This document shows, one piece after another, positions 16,389 through 25,074 of a stretch of 64,000 nt of DNA (position 1 is the stretch's first letter; each line of letters opens with the position of its first letter). A model generated the notes under the pieces. That model was not told where the DNA came from. It did no database searches and saw only the letters and a list, made by a program, of their open reading frames with translations. The stretch spans positions 1 through 64,000 of the forward strand of contig CAWGJH010000007.1 in assembly GCA_963822695.1 (NCBI GenBank), in the 5' to 3' direction. The translations under genes and the position numbers were made by a program. Origin of the DNA: GCA-003244245 sp963822695. Lineage in GTDB: Bacteria > Actinomycetota > Actinomycetes > Mycobacteriales > Pseudonocardiaceae.

Positions 16389-17497
16389 ATGACGCACCGT
16401 GCTAGGCGGCTCATCGTCAGCTCATTGGCCAGGGTCGAAGGCGAGGGCGCGCTGCGGATCACCGTGCATGACGGCCAGGTACAACGCGCCGCCTTGCAGA
16501 TCTATGAACCACCCCGGTTCTTCGAGGCGTTCCTGACATCTACCTGCTGCACGCGCCCGACTTCCTCGGCTACCCCGACGCGATCAGCCTCGCCAAGGAC
16601 CATCGGGACATCGTGGAACGGGGGCTGGTCCTGAAGAAGGCCGGCAATGCGATCATGGAGCTGCTCGGTGGACGAGCCATCCACCCAATCAACGTCCGGC
16701 TCGGCGGCTTCTACCGCACGCCCAGCCGCGCTGAGCTGGAGCCGCTGGCCGAACGCCTGCGGCGCGCGCTGGAGGACGCGGTGACCACCGTGCGCTGGGT
16801 GAACTCCTTCGAGTTCCCTGACCTGGAGCTGGACCACGACCTGCTCGCGGTGCACCAGGAGCATCGCTATGCCATCGACCGGGGCAACCTCCACGCCAGC
16901 AGCGGCCTGGCCTTCGACGTCGCGGACTTCGGTGCGCACGTGGTGGAGGAGCAGGTCCCGCACTCCACCGCGCTGCACGCCCGGCTGGACGGCCACCGCT
17001 ACCTGGCCGGCCCGCTGGCCCGCTACACACTGAACTCCGGGCAGCTCTCTGCCACGGCCCGCCAGGTGGCGGCCGAGGCCGGGCTGGGCAGCGGGTGCCG
17101 CAACCCGTTCCGCAGCATCGTGGTGCGTGCGGTCGAGATCGTCTACGCCCTCGACGAGGCGCTGCGCCTGATCGCCGAGTACGAGCCGCCGGAGCTGCCC
17201 TTCCTCGACGTGCCACCGCAGGCCGGCATGGGGCACGGGGTGACCGAGGCCCCGCGGGGTTTGCTGTACCACCGCTACGAGATCGACGCGGACGGGCTGA
17301 TCCGTTCGGCCACCATCATCCCGCCCACCTCGCAGAACCAGGGCGCCATCGAGGACGACCTGCGCCGGCTGGTGGCAGCGAACCTGGACCTGGACGACCA
17401 CCGGCTGACCGCACTGTGTGAGCAGGCGATCCGCAACTACGACCCCTGTATCTCCTGTTCCACGCACTTCCTTCAGCTCACCGTGGAGCACCGATGA
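16389..17497 (+). pseudogene. NiFe-hydrogenase large subunit (group 3b-like), frameshifted and deleted
   Basis: ATG 16389 after GAAGGAGGG starts a typical N-terminus (LIVSSLARVEGEGALRITVH and ALQIYEPPRFFEAF). Near 16530 the frame changes and about 60 residues are lost: family members have the L1 motif RICGICP here, followed by the segment ending in YLLHAPDFLGYPD, and only the latter survives. The remainder runs to the C-terminal L2 motif DPCISCSTHFL. Loss of both L1 cysteines removes half of the NiFe ligands. The C-terminal tail after L2 (LQLTVEHR) is short, near the protease cleavage point. No small subunit or diaphorase genes are present. Confidence 0.8.
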
Positions 17498-18078
17498 GCA
17501 CACCGTGGGCCGCGGTCATCGGCGTGGGCAACGAGTTCCGGCACGACGATGGAATCGGCCCCGCCCTCGCCGCGGAAGTCCAGCACCGCAACCTCCCCGG
17601 TGTTCGCGTGGTGAGCACCGACGGCGAGCCGACCGGGCTGCTCGACGTCTGGGCCGACGTGACGCTCGCGGTGGTGATCGACGCGGTGGTGTGCGATCCC
17701 GCCACACCAGGCCGTATCCACCGGACCGCGGTGGGCGAGTTGCCACCGACGACCGGCGCGGCTGGTACCCACGGCTTCGGGATCCCTGAAGCCGTGGAAC
17801 TCGGTCGGGTGCTGCATCGAATGCCGCGACGGCTGATTGTCTACGCCGTCGAGGCGTCCGACGTCAGTCTCGGGCTGGGGCTGTCCTCCCCGGTCACCAC
17901 AGCCCTGCCGGCGCTTGTCGATGCCGTCCTCAGCGAGTTGAGCCGAGGCTCCCCGGCTTTGATCTTGTCTCGGGGGGCGTCCCCACGAGTCATGATCGAC
18001 AGCCACCACCGTGCCGCACGCCGCAACGCACGAATGAGTGATCATGCTGGCCTTTATCATGGTCGAGAGCGACCCTAG
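17494..18078 (+). CDS. hydrogenase maturation protease (HycI/HyaD family)
   Basis: A 194-residue protein overlapping the hydrogenase stop by ATGA. The start WAAVIGVGNEFRHDDGIGPA holds the first nickel-sensing acidic residue, AVVIDAV the second, and GTHGFGIPEAVELGRVL the His. These proteases cut the C-terminal tail of the NiFe large subunit after metal insertion. The gene looks complete, whereas its only visible substrate, the large subunit just upstream, is broken. It could be a recent orphan or could serve a hydrogenase elsewhere. The last 45 residues (after PALVDAVLSELS) look non-conserved. Confidence 0.85.
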   Translation: MSTPWAAVIGVGNEFRHDDGIGPALAAEVQHRNLPGVRVVSTDGEPTGLLDVWADVTLAVVIDAVVCDPATPGRIHRTAVGELPPTTGAAGTHGFGIPEAVELGRVLHRMPRRLIVYAVEASDVSLGLGLSSPVTTALPALVDAVLSELSRGSPALILSRGASPRVMIDSHHRAARRNARMSDHAGLYHGRERP

Positions 18079-18349
18079 ACTAGAGCAAGTGCATCCGATA
18101 GCTTGATCACAGCGAGCGGGCAGCGTGACAGTAGCTAGCCCCGCTCGTGCCTGCGCAAAAGGCGGCTTATAGTAACGGGTATACCGGTGACAACCAGATC
18201 CGGTCGCCTGCTTGACACCACCGTGACCCGTTTGACGTGACCCGTCGAGCGGTGCCAACGGCAGCAGCGCTCGCCCGGCGGCGATCCCACGATGGGGGTG
18301 GTCTGACGGCAGCGAGCACCAGCCGCAGACTGGCAAAGGTCGGTGCCCA

Positions 18350-18565
18350 ATGACCAGCGAAGGACAACCCGCCCGCGCTCGCCGCAAAGCCATACCCGCA
18401 ACCTGTGCACTGCACCGGGGCCCGGTGGGTTTCGCCAACCTGATGGTGAGCGTGAGCAACGGGAAGATCGTGCTCGACCCGCACGTCACCGGCTCTTGCG
18501 TCATCACGTTGGACGAAGCCGGGGCTTGTGTGCTCCGCGACTTGCTGACGGAATGGCTGGGATGA
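18350..18565 (+). CDS. small hypothetical protein (71 aa)
   Basis: Starts MTSEGQPARARRKAIPATCA and ends GACVLRDLLTEWLG. The second half (LMVSVSNGKIVLDPHVTGSC, VITLDEAGACVLRDLLTEWL) alternates strands and a final amphipathic helix, as in many short actinobacterial proteins located near XRE regulators. No function is recognised. The flanks 18079-18349 and 18566-18843 hold nothing else I can support. Confidence 0.5.
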   Translation: MTSEGQPARARRKAIPATCALHRGPVGFANLMVSVSNGKIVLDPHVTGSCVITLDEAGACVLRDLLTEWLG

Positions 18566-18843
18566 ACCGGGCCGTGACCCGGCGAGTGTCAGCAGTGCTT
18601 CGCGGACCTCCACAGTAAGGGTGTCTGTGCGCGGAGCCGCACGCACCGCGCACGCCTGTCAGGGTAGTGAAGGGACTGGCGGGCGAGCGTGAGGAAGCAC
18701 CCGGGGGAAGGGCCTGCGAGTGCTGCTGCGCGCCCCGCAGGGGGTCCAAGAAACAGCCTGTTCGTTCGGGAAGCGGTCGCGGACATGCTGCGCCGTGCAC
18801 ACCGTGACGTTGGCGCCGTGAGTTGCACGGGATCTTCTACGAG

Positions 18844-21699
18844 TCAGCCAGTGGTGGGGCACCAGGGAGATGGGGAAGGATTGGCAGCGCGACCGCAGAA
18901 TCCGACCAGCTGCGGGTCAACCTCGCCGTCCTCGACCCGCAGGATGGCGACCGGTTTGTCCTCGGGCACGTGCCGGGTGATGTCCCCGCCGTAGTCGATC
19001 GCCCCGGTTACCCCTTCAATGAAGTTGTTCGCGTGCGGCTGTCCGGTCGGAGAGGTGTGGATAGCGGTGATTTCGCGCCACACTGAGCCGGGGGTCACCG
19101 GGATGGTTACCGAGTCCTCACGCAGATACTCTGTTGCGACGATCATGACCTGTGCGGCGTCGTAGGACAGCGCGGCGTGCCCGTCCAACGAGCGGCCTGT
19201 GGTTGTCTGCTCGAATCGGAACAGGCTGTTCAGGTCCACGTAGAAGTCCTGTCCCGGACCCTGCGGGTTGGCGGTCGGAGCAAGAGCGAAAGATACGTAG
19301 TAATAGGGCAGGGCGCGGTTCTGTTCGCGTGCGCCCTGGTCGGCGACATAACGGCTCACGTCATCGTCGCCAATCACCACGGCCTTGCTGTCGCATTGGG
19401 CAGCACCGCTGATGAAATCACCGAAATCCGGTACGCCACGACCGGCGAAGTAGACGAAACCGTTGTACGAGCATGTGTCTCGTCCGGCGGCGGCGGCGTT
19501 GCCGACCAGGATGTCACCGAGTTGCTGATGCGCCGGTTGCGCGCCACCGGAGTTGCTCGGTGTGAACGCTCTTGCGTCAACCTGGAAGCCGTTTTTCTGG
19601 AAGGTTTCCAACACATCCTGGCGTAGGTTAGTACTGTAAATGTCTGTTGCGTCGTCGGAGTAGTAGACGCGCATCAAATGGGAGCTCATCGGGCTGGTTG
19701 TTAGTCGCTGATGGACGAACGCCTCAGCGACCGCCGCCTCGCGGCGGTTTTGCGGAGCCACCTGGAAGTACATCGGGTTGGCGTCGGCCAGGTTGTCTGC
19801 GGAGAGGGTGGCCGCCACCATGGGGATGCCTGCATCGGTGAATGCGGTGATCGTGTCCTCGGTGGGCTGGCTACTCATGTCGAGGCCGATGACGCCGACC
19901 ATGCTGGGGTTCTGAGCGGCCATGGCGCCCAGTTGTTTCCCGACCAGTTTCCCCTGGCGCATGGCTTGTCCGGCGTTCGCGATCAGAATGCGGACGATCG
20001 GGTCGAATATCGTCGATTTGTTGAGCTGTCGCCACTGGGCGACCGCGAAGCCCTCCAGTGATTCGCGTTCGGCGGTGAGCCCGGCGGAAGTGCTCGTTGA
20101 CGAGGTGAGCGCCTCCACGTCAGCCAGTGTGATGTAGGGACGTTGGGGAAATTCCTGATGTAATTTTTCGGCGCGCCGGTTCTGTGTCAGAATAGTCTGT
20201 TCCACTTGTCGAATACTCTGATCGGATGGTTGGAATAGGTCGTACGAACCGTCCGAGACGCCGATGCACTCCGAGCCAGTCCAGTTCAGTGACGAGTTGG
20301 CGGTGTGACAGTGACTGTCTCGCCAGTTCGCGTCGTTGACCACCAAGGCAGTCACGACGATGGTCGCCACGACAATGGGCACCCCGATTCGGGCTCGGCG
20401 GGTGACCCACCACAATGGACGTGACTCCCTGCGTCCTACCGTAAAACCGTCAAATGATCCAAGCTTCTGCTCCGTCGTGTGCCGTTCACGCTCGGTTGGT
20501 GCGCCCGGAATCCGGATCGGTAGGTACCAGGCATTGTTCCGACGTGCCCGCCGATCGGCGAGTAGGACATTCTGCCACGCGCGGTAGCCGCCCTGGGAGT
20601 TGGCCGCATCATATCTCGGCCGTTTCGGATCTCGACCAGCATCCGGAGGAACATCACGGCTCGCGCTGATCACTAACAGAGGGTCGAATCGGCCACCCTG
20701 ATTCCGGACGTCATTAATCAACCGCAATACCGTGTAGCCGCCGTTGGTCATGGTGATATTGTCGAGCAGCAGTGCCGGGTAGGTCTTCCTGCGCTTTCGC
20801 CAGACCTGCCATGGAAACAGTCGGTAGGCTCGCCGAATGTCTTCAAGGAATGCGTTGACCAGCAGTCGTGCCACATATTCCGGAGCTTCCTTCTTCCATT
20901 CTCCCTTGGTCAGTCGTTCCGCGAACCTGACGAAGGTGCCAGACATCTCTGGCGCAAGATACGGTTGAATCAGAAACCAACGATACTGACCAGAAAGGAT
21001 CGACGCCTGTCCAGTCGCCGCGATCCTGAACGTCAATATCGTCAACATGCGCAATATCCAGAGCGGAACTTTCCACCACCACTTGTCGTCCGGAAGTTTA
21101 TCGTCGATGGTTTGCAATCGCGCGTGGAAACGCTGATTAATACCGAGTTTTTGAATTTCCTTGAGTAGGCTTCTGTCCTGATTCGGATCGTCCGCTTTCA
21201 GCTCCTGATTCATCAACCATACAATAAGTGTGAATAGTGGAAAACGCAACTGACTGCCCCGGACCTTGGGGCTGTTGACCAGCTTGTTTCGCGCATCCCG
21301 GAGGATTTCGCGGACACGCTCGACGTCTTTCGTGGTTAGTGGATTTAATTCGGCGGATGAACATCTGGTCGATGAATCATCTTCCAGTGGAATATATGCG
21401 TGTCGAACGCCATCTGGTTTGGCGGCTTCGAGGAGTTTTGCGATCGAACGAAGCAGAGTCTCGTGTCCGTCCGGTCGGACCAGGCAGACCATGGGTAGTC
21501 CCTTGCGGCCCGAGCGTTCCCGCCGGTCAACCGGTTCGCCCCACTTTCCATCCGTTTCGTCCAGGTGTCTTGGGCGATCGCCGAAGCGCGGGCGTTGATA
21601 CAGGGCGCCAATCAGTTTGAAGACGCGGTCTGCGCCGTCAAAGACGGGCAGATTGGTGTTTTCGTCACTTTTTTCAGTGGTTTCAGAGGTGGTAACCAT
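18844..21699 (-). CDS. membrane receptor-like protein: degenerate P-loop NTPase, one TM, extracellular periplasmic-binding domain
   Basis: A 951-residue protein. The N-terminal 430 residues look cytosolic and NTPase-like: GLPMVCLVRPDGHETLLRSI (67-86) sits where a Walker A would be but lacks GxGK, and YPALLLDNITMTNGG (307-321) is Walker B-like, followed by PLLVISASRD as in sensor-1. A hydrophobic patch at 207-226 may be a re-entrant helix. A clear TM segment lies at about 438-455 (IGVPIVVATIVVTALVV). The C-terminal half (530-945) resembles type 1 periplasmic-binding proteins of the branched-chain amino-acid class (GKQLGAMAAQNPSMVGVIGL, FTDAGIPMVAATLSADNLAD, ALSYDAAQVMIVATEYL). This suggests an outside-in sensor. 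Its start overlaps the small gene before it by 17 nt. Ligand and output are unknown. Confidence 0.7.
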   Translation of the reverse strand: MVTTSETTEKSDENTNLPVFDGADRVFKLIGALYQRPRFGDRPRHLDETDGKWGEPVDRRERSGRKGLPMVCLVRPDGHETLLRSIAKLLEAAKPDGVRHAYIPLEDDSSTRCSSAELNPLTTKDVERVREILRDARNKLVNSPKVRGSQLRFPLFTLIVWLMNQELKADDPNQDRSLLKEIQKLGINQRFHARLQTIDDKLPDDKWWWKVPLWILRMLTILTFRIAATGQASILSGQYRWFLIQPYLAPEMSGTFVRFAERLTKGEWKKEAPEYVARLLVNAFLEDIRRAYRLFPWQVWRKRRKTYPALLLDNITMTNGGYTVLRLINDVRNQGGRFDPLLVISASRDVPPDAGRDPKRPRYDAANSQGGYRAWQNVLLADRRARRNNAWYLPIRIPGAPTERERHTTEQKLGSFDGFTVGRRESRPLWWVTRRARIGVPIVVATIVVTALVVNDANWRDSHCHTANSSLNWTGSECIGVSDGSYDLFQPSDQSIRQVEQTILTQNRRAEKLHQEFPQRPYITLADVEALTSSTSTSAGLTAERESLEGFAVAQWRQLNKSTIFDPIVRILIANAGQAMRQGKLVGKQLGAMAAQNPSMVGVIGLDMSSQPTEDTITAFTDAGIPMVAATLSADNLADANPMYFQVAPQNRREAAVAEAFVHQRLTTSPMSSHLMRVYYSDDATDIYSTNLRQDVLETFQKNGFQVDARAFTPSNSGGAQPAHQQLGDILVGNAAAAGRDTCSYNGFVYFAGRGVPDFGDFISGAAQCDSKAVVIGDDDVSRYVADQGAREQNRALPYYYVSFALAPTANPQGPGQDFYVDLNSLFRFEQTTTGRSLDGHAALSYDAAQVMIVATEYLREDSVTIPVTPGSVWREITAIHTSPTGQPHANNFIEGVTGAIDYGGDITRHVPEDKPVAILRVEDGEVDPQLVGFCGRAANPSPSPWCPTTG

Positions 21700-21910
21700 C
21701 CAGGGACTCCGGTAATGTCATGAGCTCCGGTGTGTCGACGGGCTGACACAGCAGTTGGTGCGGCAGGTCTGGTGTCGCCGGCGGGTACGTCTCGGCGAGT
21801 GCGAGGTCATCAACAGTCGCTCGCCGATCAGCCGGGCGGCGGCGAGCCAGCAGGTCCTCAAGGCGGTGCGACAACGCAACATGAGTGGTCGACAGGTGGG
21901 TACTTAGCAC
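21683..21910 (-). CDS. small helical protein (75 aa), middle gene of the receptor operon
   Basis: GTG 21910 overlaps the stop of the preceding small gene and its own end overlaps the receptor start, so the three are translationally coupled. The product begins MLSTHLSTTHVALSHRLEDL, then LARRRPADRRATVDDLALAE, and ends PELMTLPESLDGYHL. No domain is recognised. Given the coupling, it may be an adaptor or output partner of the receptor. Confidence 0.55.
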   Translation of the reverse strand: MLSTHLSTTHVALSHRLEDLLARRRPADRRATVDDLALAETYPPATPDLPHQLLCQPVDTPELMTLPESLDGYHL

Positions 21911-22122
21911 GCAGCCTCCAGCCGGGCGTCGTCCAGTTCCGCCAGCCCCTGCTCGGTCGACTCGACCCGTTCGTCGGCGGGGCCGGCAAGCAAGTCTCGG
22001 ACCAAACGTAGAGCTTCCACCAGACGGGCATCCGGGTTGAGCCCATCCATCACGGAGGCTACACAGGATTGCTGAGAGCTAGCTGGGTGTCCGCATGTGG
22101 TCTCGGTAAGAAATCCGGTCAC
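21904..22122 (-). CDS. small protein (72 aa), first gene of the receptor operon
   Basis: The C-terminal half (NPDARLVEALRLVRDLLAGP, then ERVESTEQGLAELDDARLEA) is strongly amphipathic and coding-like. The first 24 residues are less convincing, and a start at the internal GTG/ATG pair before DGLNPDAR is possible. The stop TAA overlaps the GTG of the next gene. No family is recognised. The region 22123-22360 upstream holds no further gene. Confidence 0.45.
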   Translation of the reverse strand: MTGFLTETTCGHPASSQQSCVASVMDGLNPDARLVEALRLVRDLLAGPADERVESTEQGLAELDDARLEAAC

Positions 22123-22360
22123 CCGGACCGAGGGCCAGTACTCACCGGCGCATTCGCAGCCAGCCAGAACCGACCGCGAACCGGAGTCAGCGCCCGGGTC
22201 AGCGCCAGCCGGAGGACGCTACCGCCAGACCTCGAGTAGGACCTGGACCTGGCTGTCGGGGCATCGGCGGGCATGCCCAGGGCGAGGTTTGGCGTCCACA
22301 GTGCGTCATCCTCCAAACATCATGTCGCAGCCCCGTCGCTACCGGAGCCACGATGTGGGC

Positions 22361-23047
22361 TCAGTGGTGTGCCGGCCGGCCGAACCGCTCCTCGTGCACG
22401 ACCTGGGCCAGTGGGATGCGGTGTCGCCAGCCGTGGCGTTCGAGGTCCGGGGTGGTCTGCAGGGTCTTGACCGTGCCCAGGGACAACCAGGCCACCGGGC
22501 GGAGTTGGCTGGGGATGCCCAGCAGTTCCCGCAGGAACTCCTCCCGGTAGAAGCTGACCCACCCGACCCCGAGCCCCTCGGCGGTCGCGGCCAACCACAG
22601 GTTCTCAATGGCCAGGCACACCGAGTACAAGCCGGCATCGGCGATGGCGTGCCGCCCGAGCACCGCCGGGCTGCCGCGCCGGGAGTCGTAGGTGACCACG
22701 ACGCCCAGGCTGGATTCCAGTACCCCCTCAACCTTGATCCGGGCGAAGATCCGGGACTGCTCCTTGTCGAGCTGGCTTGCGAAGATCTCGCGTTCGGCCT
22801 GAACGTGGTCACGGAACGCGGTGCGGGTGTCCACATCGCGGATCAGGATGAAGTCCCAGGGCTGGGACAGTCCCACGCTGGGCGCGGTGTGCGCGGCATC
22901 GAGAATCCGGCGCAGCACATCGGTGGGCACCACCTCGCCGGTGAACTCACTCCGAACGTCACGCCGACGGTGCACGACCTCGTAGAACCCGCCGTCAGGG
23001 TGCCGCCACGGAACCGCATCGGCCTGCTGCTGCATCGATATATTCAC
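22361..23047 (-). CDS. BluB-like nitroreductase (5,6-dimethylbenzimidazole synthase family)
   Basis: A 228-residue FMN-binding nitroreductase-fold protein. Motifs FYEVVHRRRDVRSEFTGEVV, ILDAAHTAPSVGLSQPWDFI and GLYSVCLAIENLWLAATAEG followed by LGVGWVSFYREEFLRELLGI are characteristic of BluB, which cleaves reduced FMN with O2 to make the lower ligand of cobalamin. Related enzymes occur in DosR-type clusters. GTG 23047 has GGAGG four bases upstream; an ATG at 23032 is an alternative. No cobalamin gene is adjacent. The 23048-23373 interval shows nothing recognisable. Confidence 0.8.
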   Translation of the reverse strand: MNISMQQQADAVPWRHPDGGFYEVVHRRRDVRSEFTGEVVPTDVLRRILDAAHTAPSVGLSQPWDFILIRDVDTRTAFRDHVQAEREIFASQLDKEQSRIFARIKVEGVLESSLGVVVTYDSRRGSPAVLGRHAIADAGLYSVCLAIENLWLAATAEGLGVGWVSFYREEFLRELLGIPSQLRPVAWLSLGTVKTLQTTPDLERHGWRHRIPLAQVVHEERFGRPAHH

Positions 23048-23373
23048 CGAGCCTCCACTACGGCCAGAACTCACATTTCGACATCGTTCACGATGAATGT
23101 CCGCTACTATTACATGGCCAAGGGACTGGCCTCTACCTCATGGCTTGCGCTCGAACCGCAGCATGTTCAGTGTCGCCTCGAAGAGTTGGTTGCCCGCAGT
23201 TACTCGCGCAACATCCTTACCGTTCGAGCGACCGAGCGATCAGAGAATCGTGAGTGCGCAACACATCGTCGCGCCGCGTCATGATAGTCATCACACCAGA
23301 CTTGGCGCCTGGTTTGTGAGCAGTGGCTGGCTCAGCGCGGGAGCGACGCGGCACTGCTCTTCCGTCCAGGCGG

Positions 23374-23772
23374 TCAGCTGCTGCTCACGGTCTCGGCGGC
23401 GAGGGGCAGCTCGACGCAATCCGACTCGCAGCCACCGCCGGTCGTGGGGGTCTCGGGTCGTGCAGGCCGGTGCAGCACTGCCCGGGTAGGCACGACGGCG
23501 AGCTCGTCGTCCCGTAGCGACCCGACGCCGTCCACGATCAATGAGTAGTCGCTCGGATCCGCGGGGGGCCACACCAACGTGACCAATGGGTGAGCTGCGA
23601 GGTTGACTCGCGTCTTTCGACCCAGGTCCGTCACCAGCAGCGTGTCGTTCGCCAGCGTGGTGGTCACGGCCACAACATGCGCTCGCGTATCATCCCCGAC
23701 GGTCAAGAGGTACGCGAAGCGGTACCGCGTCAGGGTCTCCGCCAATTGCTGCAACCTCACTGTGATGCTCAT
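23374..23772 (-). CDS. PPOX-type flavin/F420-binding split-barrel protein
   Basis: A 132-residue protein with the pyridoxamine-phosphate-oxidase-like fold: LTRYRFAYLLTVGDDTRAHV, LLVTDLGRKTRVNLAAHPLV and TLVWPPADPSDYSLIVDGVG. Such proteins bind FMN or F420 and reduce diverse substrates; many are stress or hypoxia induced in actinobacteria. The cofactor cannot be decided here. ATG 23772 is the only good start. The gene is 37 nt beyond the glycerate-kinase stop, same strand. Confidence 0.78.
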   Translation of the reverse strand: MSITVRLQQLAETLTRYRFAYLLTVGDDTRAHVVAVTTTLANDTLLVTDLGRKTRVNLAAHPLVTLVWPPADPSDYSLIVDGVGSLRDDELAVVPTRAVLHRPARPETPTTGGGCESDCVELPLAAETVSSS

Positions 23773-23809
23773 TCACCGCACGGTACGCGTGAAAGGCATC
23801 AGCGGGGGC

Positions 23810-25066
23810 TCAGGTGATGAGGACGGCGCGGAAGTCGTTGACGTTGGTCAGGGTGGGGCCGGTCACGACCTGATCGCCCAGCGCGGCGAAGAAACCGTGC
23901 CCGTCATTGGCGGCTAGCGCAGCCGTGGCGTTCACCCCGAGTTGCTCGGCGCGGCGCAGGGTGTCGGGGCCGATCAGTGCTCCGGCCACCTCCTCCACCC
24001 CGTTGACGCCGTCGGTGTCGCAGGCGATGGCGTGCACGTGCGGTACCCCGTGCAGGGCCAGGGCCAGCGACAACAGTAGCTCGACATTGCGACCGCCGCG
24101 GCCGGCACCGCGCACGGTCACCGTCGTCTCGCCGCCGGAGAGCAGCACGCAAGGCGCCGGCGCTGGCTGGCCGTGGCGGCGCACCTGGTGGGCGATTCCG
24201 GCCAGCACGATCCCGACCTCCCGGGCCTCGCCCTCCAGCGAGTCGCTCAGGGTCACCGGGGTCACCCCGGCTTGGCGGGCTACCGTCGCGGCGGCCTGCA
24301 GGGACTGCTGCGGGGCGGCGATCACGTGATTGGTGACGCGGGCCAGCCGCGGGTCGTCGGGTCCCGGGCAGCCCGGAGTGCTCTCCAGGTGCGCCCGCAC
24401 TGCCGGTGGTACCGGCACGCCGTAGGCCGCCAGCACCGCCAGGGCCTGCGCCGGGGTGGACGCCTCCGCCACGGTGGGCCCGGAGGCGATGACGGTGGGA
24501 TCATCACCGGGCACATCGGAGATCAGCAGGCCCACCGTGGCAGCCGGGAACGCCGCCGCCGCGAGCCGCCCGCCTTTGATCGCTGACAGGTGCTTGCGCA
24601 CCAGGTTCACCGTCCCGATCGACGCCCCGGACCGCAGCAGCGCCGTGTTGATCGCCTGCTTGTCGGCCAAGGTGATCCCCGGCGCGGGCAGCGCCAGCAG
24701 GGCCGAGCCACCACCGGAGATCAGCACCAGCGCCAGGTCGTCCGCACCGAGCCCGGACACCAGCTCCAGGATTCGGCGGGCGGCCCGCTCGCCCGCCGCG
24801 TCGGGCACCGGGTGCGCCGCTTGCACGATCTCGATGCGCGAGCACGGCGCCGCGTGCCCGTATCGGGTCACCACGAGCCCGCTCAGCGGGCCGTCCCAGG
24901 ACTGCTCGACCGCCTGCGCCATCCGCGCTGACGCCTTGCCGGCACCGACCACGATGATCCGCCCGGCGGGCCGCGCTGGCAGGAAGGCCGCCACCCGGTG
25001 CAGCGGGTCCGCAGCCGCCACCGCCGCGTCGAACATCGCCCGCAACAGCGCTGGCGGATCAGTCAC
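23810..25066 (-). CDS. gck: glycerate 2-kinase (MOFRL family)
   Basis: A 418-residue MOFRL-family kinase that phosphorylates D-glycerate to 2-phosphoglycerate. The N-terminal DUF4147 part shows GRIIVVGAGKASARMAQAVE and DLALVLISGGGSALLALPAP; the C-terminal MOFRL part shows PCVLLSGGETTVTVRGAGRG followed by GRNVELLLSLAL and IACDTDGVNGVEEVAGALIG. Length is normal. It completes the serine cycle encoded by the operon at 29.4-36.1 kb by using the glycerate made by hydroxypyruvate reductase. It sits only 8 nt downstream of the graspetide methyltransferase, so it may be co-transcribed with that cluster, which is an odd partner. Confidence 0.92.
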   Translation of the reverse strand: MTDPPALLRAMFDAAVAAADPLHRVAAFLPARPAGRIIVVGAGKASARMAQAVEQSWDGPLSGLVVTRYGHAAPCSRIEIVQAAHPVPDAAGERAARRILELVSGLGADDLALVLISGGGSALLALPAPGITLADKQAINTALLRSGASIGTVNLVRKHLSAIKGGRLAAAAFPAATVGLLISDVPGDDPTVIASGPTVAEASTPAQALAVLAAYGVPVPPAVRAHLESTPGCPGPDDPRLARVTNHVIAAPQQSLQAAATVARQAGVTPVTLSDSLEGEAREVGIVLAGIAHQVRRHGQPAPAPCVLLSGGETTVTVRGAGRGGRNVELLLSLALALHGVPHVHAIACDTDGVNGVEEVAGALIGPDTLRRAEQLGVNATAALAANDGHGFFAALGDQVVTGPTLTNVNDFRAVLIT

Positions 25067-25074
25067 CGGCTAGC

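Noticed and set aside
22097..23284. 395-codon plus-strand frame
   Set aside because: Antisense to BluB, whose motifs are unambiguous.
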